A stretch of 37,933 nt of DNA, taken from the NCBI GenBank assembly GCA_030530145.1, contig JAUMVN010000006.1, positions 1-37,933 of the forward strand, read 5' to 3'. The notes beneath the pieces were generated by a model, which was not told where the DNA came from, searched no databases, and was given only the letters and a program-made list of their open reading frames with translations. A program made the translations under genes and the position numbers. The number at the start of each line of letters is the position of its first letter. The stretch's first letter is position 1. Source of the DNA: Coriobacteriia bacterium. GTDB taxonomy: Bacteria; Actinomycetota; Coriobacteriia; Coriobacteriales; Atopobiaceae. Positions 16,241 to 22,923 of this stretch are shown piece after piece.

Positions 16241-17671
16241 ATGGCAGATCAAGCCACCAACGCGCCGCAGGTAGCGATCCCGCTGCCGCCTGCAAAGAAG
16301 CGCGCCGTCCAGGCCGGGTGCGTCTGCATGATGCTCTCCGTGGCCATGTACGGCCTCGTCTTCGCGACCCTCACCTCGCCCATCCTCGAGAGCGTTGACG
16401 CCATGGGCTACGTGAGCCTCTTCACCATCTTCGCGAGCCTGGGCGTGAGCATCATGACGCCCATCGGCGGCAAGCTCGGCGACCTCATCGGCCGCCGCAA
16501 CATCGTCGTGATCCCGGGCATCATCTGCGCCGTGGCCGGTTGCGCCTTCGCCTTCGTGCGCTCGCTCGTGCCGCTCATGGTGCTGCGTCTGCTCATCGGC
16601 TTTGCGCAGGGCGCCTTCACCGCCGCGCCCTACATCATCGCGGGCCTCATCAACGAGCGCAAAGACGTGCCCAAGGCCATGGGCATGCTCGCCACCGCCA
16701 TTGCGGTCGGCGGCTTCGGCGGCTCCATCATTGCCGGCATCCTTACCGACATGGGGCTTCTCACCGTGGCCATCCTCATGCCCGCCGTGCCGCTGATCGC
16801 CGGCGTACTGCTCATCGGACTCAACCTGCCGAACGTCAAGCGCGAGGGCAAGGTCCAGATCGACGTCGCCGGCATCTGCGCGCTCGTCGTGGCCCTCTGC
16901 GGTATCCTGCTCGCGCTCAACTTCGGCTCGTCCGTGGGCTGGGGCAACCCCGCCATCATCGGCGGCTTCGTCGTGGGCATCGCGGCCGTCGTCGCCTTCA
17001 TCAAGATCGAGGAGAAGGCCGTCGAGCCGCTGATCCCGCTGCGCCTCTTTGGCAACCAGCAGTACACGATGCTGCTGGTCATCGGCTTCATCTGCTACTT
17101 CTACACCACCGCGATGAACACCTACGCGCCCATCGGCGCCATGAAGGTGCTCGGCGCCTCCACCGGCCTCGCGGGCTCGCTGCAGTTCCCGCGCACCATC
17201 CTCACCATGGTGCTGCCCACCGTGGCCGGCGTCTGGGTCGGCAAGAAGTCCGCGAATGCCTGGAAGGCCATGGCCATCGGCACCCTGCTCGTGGCCGTGC
17301 CGATGCTCGCGCTCGGCTTCACCAACGCCGCGATGCCCATCGCCGTCTACTTCGTGGCCATCACCGTGACGGGCGTGGCAGAGAGCTTCCGCGCCGTCTC
17401 CATCACCCCGACCGCGCAGGCCACCCTGCCCCCGGCCGACATGGGCGTGGGCACCTCGCTCGTCAACTTCGTGAACTCGCTGGCCAACACCATCGCCGCC
17501 GCCGTCTTCGGCGTGGCGTACAACCTGAACACCGCCGCCGACCCCACGAACGCCGCGCTGATCCAGAACGGTGTCTGCGCCGTCTTTATGACCGCGGCCG
17601 TCGTCACCTTCGTCGGCTTCCTGCTGGTCATCTTCGTGATTCGCCCGAAGCTGCAGCCGAAGGAGATGTAA
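16241..17671 (+). CDS. MFS transporter, drug:H+ antiporter (EmrB-like)
   Basis: A 476-aa permease with 12-14 predicted membrane segments. The loop-2 signature GGKLGDLIGRR (about 68-78), a central cytoplasmic loop after NLPNVKREGKVQIDV, and overall length fit the DHA2/EmrB group. An AGAAAGGA ribosome site precedes the ATG. It follows the M20 amidohydrolase on the same strand and is closed by a perfect terminator, so the two form an operon. Import of the amidohydrolase substrate or export of its product are both reasonable; the sequence does not decide. Confidence 0.88.
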   Translation: MADQATNAPQVAIPLPPAKKRAVQAGCVCMMLSVAMYGLVFATLTSPILESVDAMGYVSLFTIFASLGVSIMTPIGGKLGDLIGRRNIVVIPGIICAVAGCAFAFVRSLVPLMVLRLLIGFAQGAFTAAPYIIAGLINERKDVPKAMGMLATAIAVGGFGGSIIAGILTDMGLLTVAILMPAVPLIAGVLLIGLNLPNVKREGKVQIDVAGICALVVALCGILLALNFGSSVGWGNPAIIGGFVVGIAAVVAFIKIEEKAVEPLIPLRLFGNQQYTMLLVIGFICYFYTTAMNTYAPIGAMKVLGASTGLAGSLQFPRTILTMVLPTVAGVWVGKKSANAWKAMAIGTLLVAVPMLALGFTNAAMPIAVYFVAITVTGVAESFRAVSITPTAQATLPPADMGVGTSLVNFVNSLANTIAAAVFGVAYNLNTAADPTNAALIQNGVCAVFMTAAVVTFVGFLLVIFVIRPKLQPKEM

Positions 17672-17701
17672 CCGGGGGGCCCGATAGCGCTCGTCAGCCA
17701 C

Positions 17702-17740
17702 AAAATAGCGCCCGCAGGCATGGCCTGCGGGCGCTATTTT
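17702..17740. terminator. Perfect 18-bp terminator hairpin
   Basis: Arms 17702-17719 and 17723-17740 are perfect complements around a 3-nt loop, with AAAA at the base of one arm and TTTT at the end of the other, so it should work in both directions. It closes the M20-MFS operon. Confidence 0.92.
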
Positions 17741-17783
17741 GCGGCGCAAGGGGCCTCGGGCAGGCCCAGAGTCAGCGAAACGT

Positions 17784-17919
17784 CGTAAGTGAACATCTTA
17801 ATTCGGACTGGCCGAGTAGCCAGCGCTTCGACGATCAGTGCGCAAGTTTCTGACCTGCGGAAACGCAAACGGGCATCCAGCGGCTACCCACACCTCCCAC
17901 AGCAAGATGTTCACTTACG
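17784..17919. repeat. Inverted-repeat element with 16-bp perfect arms
   Basis: CGTAAGTGAACATCTT at 17784-17799 recurs inverted at 17904-17919, enclosing 104 bp without a gene. It marks the junction between the metabolic region and the accessory island and ends 11 bp beyond the stop of the minus-strand DUF4143 ATPase. No target duplication is clear. Confidence 0.7.
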
Positions 17920-17930
17920 CGATATTCGCG

Positions 17931-19238
17931 CTACGAGGCTGTCCAAAGCCGATGGACGCCCATCGCATAAAGAGGGACGTTGCGCATCCAATCCTGCTCC
18001 CGATATCCCGAGAGCGAGAATCGCACAGCCGTTACCTCCGGATTCTTACTCTTAAAGGCGCGCAGGCTCTTTGCCTGCAGGTTCTCTTCCGCCTTGACCT
18101 CGATTGCGTGCGTTCGCCCATTATCTTGGATTAGAAAGTCGATCTCTCCAGAGGAATTCTCGGCAGACCAGTAGTAGGGCCTCATGCCGCAGTCCGAGAT
18201 GAGCTGTTGGCACACATACTGCTCGGCCAAGGCGCCCTTGAATTCCGTGAATACGACGTCCCCCTCAACAATGCTTGTCGGCTCGAGTCCACTCATCGCG
18301 CCGAGCAGGCCAACGTCAGAAAGAAACACTTTAAAAGCCTTGTGGTCGTCATAGGCCGAGAGCGGTACCCCCGGCTTCGTCACGCGCGGAACCTTATGGA
18401 TCAGTCCTGCCTGCGATAACCATACCAGCGCCTCCTCAAAGTCCTTCGCCCTCGCTCCTTCGCGCACGCGGCCGAACACGAACTTCTTGTTCTCATGCGA
18501 AAGGTGCGCGGGAATGGACTCCCAAACCTCCCGAACCCTTGCGTAAAGACGCATCGGAATGTGCTTCGAGAAGTCGCGCTCGTAATCCTGCAAAATCTGG
18601 CTCTGCAATCGGCGCGCGGCACGGCAGTCACCCGACTCGACAAACTCCTCCACCACAGCCGGCATTCCACCGACGACGCAGTAACGCCTAAGAGCCTCGA
18701 TAGATTTCTCCTTGAATGCATTCACGCTGACGGAATCCCCGGAATCGAGAAGCTCTCGGAGCATCCCGTCGCCTGTAGCGTCAAGAAACTCGCGGAAGCT
18801 CAAGGGATAGAGATCGAGGCAGTCGACCTTACCCACAGGGAAGCCCGAACCCTCTGCGGCCGAGATGCCCAACAGGGAACCAGCCGCAGAAACGGCGTAT
18901 TCAGGCGCCTCCTCACAAAAGTACTTGAGCGCCGTGATCGCCTTGGGCACAGACTGGACCTCGTCGAGAACAATAAGGGTGTTGCCGGGCTCTATGCGAA
19001 TATTCGTCAAAAGCGAAAGACCGTCGATGATTCGCCGAACATCAAAGTCAGAATCAAAGAGAGCACGCGCAGCGGTGTTGGAGTCGAGACTCACATACGC
19101 GAGCTTCTCGAACTGAGTGCGGCCGAACTCCTTGAGCAGCCACGTCTTGCCCACCTGACGCGCACCGTTAAGGACAAGGGGCTTGCGACGACGAGCGTCT
19201 CTCCATGCGACGAGGTCGTTCATGAGGTAACGGTCCAT
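17931..19238 (-). CDS. AAA ATPase with DUF4143 (PD-(D/E)xK-like) domain
   Basis: A 435-aa protein. The N-terminal ATPase has Walker A GARQVGKT (25-32) and Walker B LIVLDEVQ (88-95). The C-terminal DUF4143 region ends in a restriction-nuclease-like core, E365-x-D367...E380-x-K382 (GEIDFLIQ...IEVKA). The family is widespread and poorly understood; such proteins are often variable accessory genes. A paralogue at 31541-32878 keeps the motifs at the same residue positions. The gene starts at ATG 19238, 45 bp from a pair of 32-bp direct repeats. Its codons are less GC-ending than those of the flanking metabolic genes, consistent with acquisition. Confidence 0.88.
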   Translation of the reverse strand: MDRYLMNDLVAWRDARRRKPLVLNGARQVGKTWLLKEFGRTQFEKLAYVSLDSNTAARALFDSDFDVRRIIDGLSLLTNIRIEPGNTLIVLDEVQSVPKAITALKYFCEEAPEYAVSAAGSLLGISAAEGSGFPVGKVDCLDLYPLSFREFLDATGDGMLRELLDSGDSVSVNAFKEKSIEALRRYCVVGGMPAVVEEFVESGDCRAARRLQSQILQDYERDFSKHIPMRLYARVREVWESIPAHLSHENKKFVFGRVREGARAKDFEEALVWLSQAGLIHKVPRVTKPGVPLSAYDDHKAFKVFLSDVGLLGAMSGLEPTSIVEGDVVFTEFKGALAEQYVCQQLISDCGMRPYYWSAENSSGEIDFLIQDNGRTHAIEVKAEENLQAKSLRAFKSKNPEVTAVRFSLSGYREQDWMRNVPLYAMGVHRLWTAS

Positions 19239-19282
19239 AAGGGCTCCAAGCTCAATGCTCCGACTGATTTCCGTTGATTATT

Positions 19283-19346
19283 GCACTTTTACGGCCGTGT
19301 TTTTGTGATTTAGCGCACTTTTCTGGCGGAGTTTGGGTTTGCCAAT
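19283..19346. repeat. Two 32-bp direct repeats upstream of DUF4143 ATPase
   Basis: GCACTTTT begins units at 19283 and 19315, 32 bp apart, and both continue as xxGGCxGxGTTTxxG. They lie 45 bp before the ATPase start codon. The other DUF4143 ATPase has four 33-bp repeats at nearly the same distance, suggesting operator-like sites. Confidence 0.6.
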
Positions 19347-19538
19347 ATGAAGCACGACCTGACGCATATAGTCATCCCTCGCACGTGGAAGGTGCGACCT
19401 GTCCTCGCCGACGCCCAGAAGGCCCTCGAGGACAGCATCGCTCAGCTCAAGCAGGTCACCAACCCGTCCGAGGCCTTCGTCATCCAGAGGATCACCGGCC
19501 TGCCCAACATCATCGCCTCAGTCGCGATTGCTTGTTAA
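19347..19538 (+). CDS. Short hypothetical protein or gene remnant
   Basis: I do not recognise this 63-codon frame. It begins MKHDLTHIVIPRTWKVRPVL and ends in a hydrophobic run (LPNIIASVAIAC). Its codons end in G or C as in real genes, but no proper ribosome site precedes the ATG and the product looks cut short. It may be the leftover N-terminus of a larger gene lost when the island formed. It is divergent from the DUF4143 ATPase. Confidence 0.35.
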   Translation: MKHDLTHIVIPRTWKVRPVLADAQKALEDSIAQLKQVTNPSEAFVIQRITGLPNIIASVAIAC

Positions 19539-19548
19539 GAAGCAAAAA

Positions 19549-19576
19549 CCGCCCCAGGCTCACGAGCCCGGGGCGG
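19549..19576 (-). terminator. Terminator of toxin-antitoxin operon
   Basis: Arms CCGCCCCAGGCT and AGCCCGGGGCGG pair with one mismatch around a 4-nt loop. Read on the minus strand the stem is followed by TTTTT. It lies 28 bp beyond the toxin stop codon. Confidence 0.85.
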
Positions 19577-19604
19577 CCTGTTATGTCATGGCATGGGCCG
19601 AACC

Positions 19605-19877
19605 TCACTTGCCCTTATAAATCTCGCTCCGATGCCCGACGGAAAACACCTCAACGATAAGCCGGTCGTCCTCCAGCAGGCAGAGCACGCGGTAATCCCC
19701 GACTCGGTAACGCCACTCCCCTGTCCGGTTGGCCGTCAGCTCCTTCCCGTGGACGCGGGGGTCCTCGCAACCCTCGAGGTTTTTACCGATCCACGACAGG
19801 ATAAGCCTCGCGTCGAACCGGTCCATCTTCTTGAGCTGCTTGAGAGCCGCCTTCGTGTACTCGACTCGCCAGCCCAC
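19605..19877 (-). CDS. RelE/ParE-family toxin
   Basis: A 90-aa basic protein with the RelE/ParE fold signature: VEYTKAALKQLKKMD at the N-terminus, then GKELTANRTGEWRYRVGDYRVLCLLED and the C-terminal VFSVGHRSEIYK. RelE-type members cut mRNA on the ribosome, while ParE members poison gyrase; the RYRVGDYR segment and GHR end favour the mRNA-interferase branch. The start is GTG 19877, which overlaps the antitoxin stop (TAGTG), so translation is coupled. It sits at the left edge of the dynamin/HerA operon and may help keep the island. Confidence 0.88.
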   Translation of the reverse strand: MGWRVEYTKAALKQLKKMDRFDARLILSWIGKNLEGCEDPRVHGKELTANRTGEWRYRVGDYRVLCLLEDDRLIVEVFSVGHRSEIYKGK

Positions 19878-20092
19878 TAGAGCCCCAACTCAGCCAAAAC
19901 CTGATCGTGGGTGTAACGGGTGCCGTCGTCCTCGGCAACGGCGGCACGGAGGGCGGCGAGGTCCTCGGAATCCTCGATCTTCTCGAAGACCGCGTCGCGT
20001 ATGAAGTCGGAGATGGTCTTGCCCTCGAACTTCGCGTACTTGCGCACCACGGCCGCATCCGCGTCGTCGATTCTCATGGTCATCGTGGGCAT
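19877..20092 (-). CDS. RHH antitoxin (DUF6290/RelB-like)
   Basis: A 71-aa antitoxin. The N-terminal TMTMRIDDADAAVVRKYAK strand and the GKTISDFIRDAVFEKIED helix form a ribbon-helix-helix DNA-binding domain. The acidic C-terminal tail (AEDDGTRYTHDQVLAELGL) would wrap the toxin. ATG 20092 is chosen because a near-perfect AAGGAGGG site precedes it; the longer open frame upstream lacks one. It should repress its own operon through the palindrome at 20114-20128. Confidence 0.88.
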   Translation of the reverse strand: MPTMTMRIDDADAAVVRKYAKFEGKTISDFIRDAVFEKIEDSEDLAALRAAVAEDDGTRYTHDQVLAELGL

Positions 20093-20113
20093 ATATCCCT
20101 CCTTCATCAATGT

Positions 20114-20128
20114 GAATACATCGTATTC
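20114..20128. promoter_or_regulatory. Toxin-antitoxin operator palindrome
   Basis: GAATAC-atc-GTATTC is a perfect inverted repeat 22 bp before the antitoxin ATG. On the minus strand a TAGAAT -10-like box overlaps it (20131-20126). It fits autorepression by the RHH antitoxin. Confidence 0.7.
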
Positions 20129-20346
20129 TAGCAGTTCTCGAACTCCCGTAAGAATTAAACCGCCATCCTCACGAGCTTTGTCCATCACGGCAAAATTCAG
20201 CTGACAACTGAACAAACCTCAGGCCAGGGCACCTATTGTCTTGAACCGTTACCCGATTAGTACCCCCATCGGAAACCTGAACCAACCGCAGCGTACGTAT
20301 AGTGTTTTCAGTTCCGCTTAAACGACTAAATCGCCGAGGTGACGCC

Positions 20347-20601
20347 ATGGCAGGCACTATGATCAAGATTGTTAGCAACCCATATAAGGAGCAGGTGGAG
20401 TTCTTAACACCCACCGGGGATGCCTGGACCGCCATCAACCCAAACAGCCGGTTACTCAGCGAGAAGCTCGTCGGCGGTTTCTTCCCCTTCAAAGCTGAAG
20501 AGATCGTACGAACGACCCTCAAGGAGTTCGGAGGCGCCGAGCGGATCCACCTCGTCTTTGAAGGCTCGGACGACGAATGGCGCGAGCTCGAGGCTATCTG
20601 A
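20347..20601 (+). CDS. N-terminal piece of dynamin-like GTPase, ended by in-frame TGA
   Basis: An 84-codon frame with a strong GAGGTGA ribosome site before ATG 20347. The product (TMIKIVSNPYKEQVEF...FPFKAEEIVRTTLKEF...FEGSDDEWRELEAI) looks like a small alpha/beta domain. The TGA at 20599-20601 is in the same frame as the 770-codon dynamin-like frame that follows, and the reading stays open between them (DNDAYSDKITVE). I judge this to be the true start of one larger protein; related dynamin-like proteins, as I recall them, have this domain fused. A TGC, TGG or CGA to TGA change would explain the stop. If the stop is real, this piece is made alone. Confidence 0.7.
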   Translation: MAGTMIKIVSNPYKEQVEFLTPTGDAWTAINPNSRLLSEKLVGGFFPFKAEEIVRTTLKEFGGAERIHLVFEGSDDEWRELEAI

Positions 20602-20631
20602 GACAACGACGCCTATTCCGACAAAATCACG

Positions 20632-22914
20632 GTGGAGCGTGCCGAACGCCGCCTCTCCAACGCCCGCGACATCCTCCCGGAGATCATTGAGGTCTTCAAG
20701 GAGGTCAAACCACTCGTAGATAACTCAGTCTCCGACCATACCAAGGTCTCAAGCCATATCGACAAGTTCACCGACGTCTCTAGCGACATCATCCCGCTCT
20801 GCGTTCTGGGCAACTACAGCGCCGGCAAGTCCACCTTCATCAACGCGCTTATCGGCATGGAGATCCTGCCCAACGGCGACGAACCGGTGACTGCGCGCGT
20901 CTTCCAAATCAAGCGCTCGAAGGACCGCGATCGCGCAATGATCCAGTTCAACTGCGGAGAAAGCCGTTACGTCCTGCGCTTTGACCCAAACGGTCTCATG
21001 GAAAACAAGGAGCTCGTGGGAATCGCTCTCTACGACAAGATCGTTGCCAAGGTCGCGAAGGTCGACCCCGGCATGGCCACCCACATGAACAGCGCGCTCA
21101 AGGTGCTCAACTCCTACAAGGCAGGCGATGACGACAAACCCATCTCCGACCTCATCAGGCTCGAGGTGCCCTTCGCCGAGTCCGACCCCTGGCCGCACGA
21201 CCGCGAGTTCGTCATCTTCGACACGCCGGGATCCAACTCGGCGTCAAATGAAGACCACGTCAGGATACTCAGAGCCGCTATGGACGGCCTCTCCAACGGC
21301 CTGCCGATCTTCGTTGCCGAGTACAGCTCGCTGGACTCCACCGATAACGAGAAGCTCTACCGGGAAATCGAGCAGATTCCCGCGATCGATGAGCGCTTTG
21401 CCATGATCGTCGTGAACAAAGCTGACTCCGCCGACCTCCCCAAGGGCGGATTCGACGAGGACGAGGTCAAGCAGGTCATGGGCTGGTCCATCCCGCGTAA
21501 CCTCTACGGCCAGGGCATTTACTTCGTCTCTTCGATCCTCGGCCTCGGTGCCAAGATCGACGGCGAGTTCATGAGCGACAACTACGCCGAGAAGTTCGAG
21601 GACCAGCAGCGCAAGTATGTCGACCCCACAAGCCGGTTCTATAAGACCCTCTACCGCTACGACATCCTTCCTGGGCAAATCAGTCGCAGGACAAACGAGG
21701 AATCCGAGGCGTGCAAGGACCTCCTGCTCGCCAACAGCGGTCTGTTCTGCGTCGAGAACGAGATTCGCCTCTTCGCCGAGCGCTACTCCGCCTACAACAA
21801 GTGCAGCCGCTCCGAGGCGCTGCTTCAGGAAATTGTCGACATTACCGAAGAAGAAATCACCGCAGCCAAGCAGGCCGTTGAAGACGAGAAGAAAAAGCGC
21901 GAGCAGGAGCTCGATGACGAGAAGAGCGCCCTCATCGACAGGCTCGAGGCTTATGACAAAACTGCTCGCGACAGGGCAAGCAACGAATACCCCGCCGCAG
22001 TCAGCGCCGAGCTTAACGTGAGGCAGTGGAACACCAGCGTCGAGGAGCTCGAGCGGCGGCAGCGCTCCATCACCCACGAGAAGCGCGGTGACCTCGGCTG
22101 GTCCGAAAGAACAAGCAGCGCCGCCAACGCGCGCGACTCCATCCTCCCCAACCTTATAAATAGGGTTGCCGACTCTGTCCAGGGCGAGGGCAATATTGCC
22201 GACCGCGCAACGAATTTCGTGGACGGCATCACAGGCGCTGCCCAAGGCTTCATGAGCGACGCGCAGGATGCAATAAACAAGCAAGCCAAGGTGTTTGAAG
22301 CGGAGAAGACGGCAGATAAGAACGCGGCTAATGCCCAAATCGCCGAGGTGGAGAAGAACTACCACGACGCAGCCACGGAAATCGCCAGGGCCGTCGACGA
22401 CATCTCGCGAGTCTACTGGAACGGCCGCGCCGAGGACTGCCGCGAGACGTTCTACCGTATTGCGACAGCTGACGATACCCCGCTTTCGGACGAGAAACGA
22501 AAGGAACTGGGAGAGCTTATCGTCAACTATGAGGCCCTCAACCTCACCAAGCGAGACCGCGCCGTCTTCAACAAGGCCGACTTCACCGAGTTCAGGGTGA
22601 ATGACCGGGTCATCTTCAAGTCCGACAAGCTGTTCTTGGACAAGGTTGAGGCGAAGTACAACGCCGAGATCAACACCTGCATCAAAGAGACGCGCTTCGC
22701 GATGAGGCAAGCGCACGAGTTGGCTTTCAAGGAATGGCTCAACAGGCTCATGGGCCGGATCGTCGGCAACATCGTTGATTACAACCCTGTGCTACGGGGG
22801 TACTCGGAGGAAATCAACCGTAAGACGGCAGAGATCGACGCCCTCGAGGCTAAGCTCGCGACCCTTGAGGACCGCAAGAGCTACGTTGCACGTGTCATCG
22901 ACTGGAAGGACTAG
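20632..22914 (+). CDS. Dynamin-like GTPase (main part)
   Basis: A bacterial dynamin-family GTPase. The G1 loop is GNYSAGKST (residues 60-68 counted from GTG 20632), G3 is DTPGSNS near 197-203 and G4 is NKAD near 262. Residues about 405-445 form a charged coiled coil (VEDEKKKREQELDDEKSAL), followed by a long helical stalk-like region and a C-terminal coiled coil. Dynamins oligomerise and reshape or tether membranes. GTG 20632 has no ribosome site, so this frame is probably the continuation of 20347-20601 past a TGA. It is followed after 9 bp by the HerA-like ATPase gene, placing it in the six-gene operon. Client membrane and role are unknown. Confidence 0.85.
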   Translation: MERAERRLSNARDILPEIIEVFKEVKPLVDNSVSDHTKVSSHIDKFTDVSSDIIPLCVLGNYSAGKSTFINALIGMEILPNGDEPVTARVFQIKRSKDRDRAMIQFNCGESRYVLRFDPNGLMENKELVGIALYDKIVAKVAKVDPGMATHMNSALKVLNSYKAGDDDKPISDLIRLEVPFAESDPWPHDREFVIFDTPGSNSASNEDHVRILRAAMDGLSNGLPIFVAEYSSLDSTDNEKLYREIEQIPAIDERFAMIVVNKADSADLPKGGFDEDEVKQVMGWSIPRNLYGQGIYFVSSILGLGAKIDGEFMSDNYAEKFEDQQRKYVDPTSRFYKTLYRYDILPGQISRRTNEESEACKDLLLANSGLFCVENEIRLFAERYSAYNKCSRSEALLQEIVDITEEEITAAKQAVEDEKKKREQELDDEKSALIDRLEAYDKTARDRASNEYPAAVSAELNVRQWNTSVEELERRQRSITHEKRGDLGWSERTSSAANARDSILPNLINRVADSVQGEGNIADRATNFVDGITGAAQGFMSDAQDAINKQAKVFEAEKTADKNAANAQIAEVEKNYHDAATEIARAVDDISRVYWNGRAEDCRETFYRIATADDTPLSDEKRKELGELIVNYEALNLTKRDRAVFNKADFTEFRVNDRVIFKSDKLFLDKVEAKYNAEINTCIKETRFAMRQAHELAFKEWLNRLMGRIVGNIVDYNPVLRGYSEEINRKTAEIDALEAKLATLEDRKSYVARVIDWKD

Positions 22915-22923
22915 GCGAATCTC

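Noticed and set aside
14930-17749. A 939-codon minus-strand open frame opposite the M20 and MFS genes
   Set aside because: Same reason: Gly/His/Asp-rich shadow of two well-supported genes; no domain.
20596-20604. Selenocysteine at the dynamin TGA
   Set aside because: I see no bacterial SECIS-like hairpin directly after the codon and no Sec genes nearby; the position is not a redox site in dynamins.
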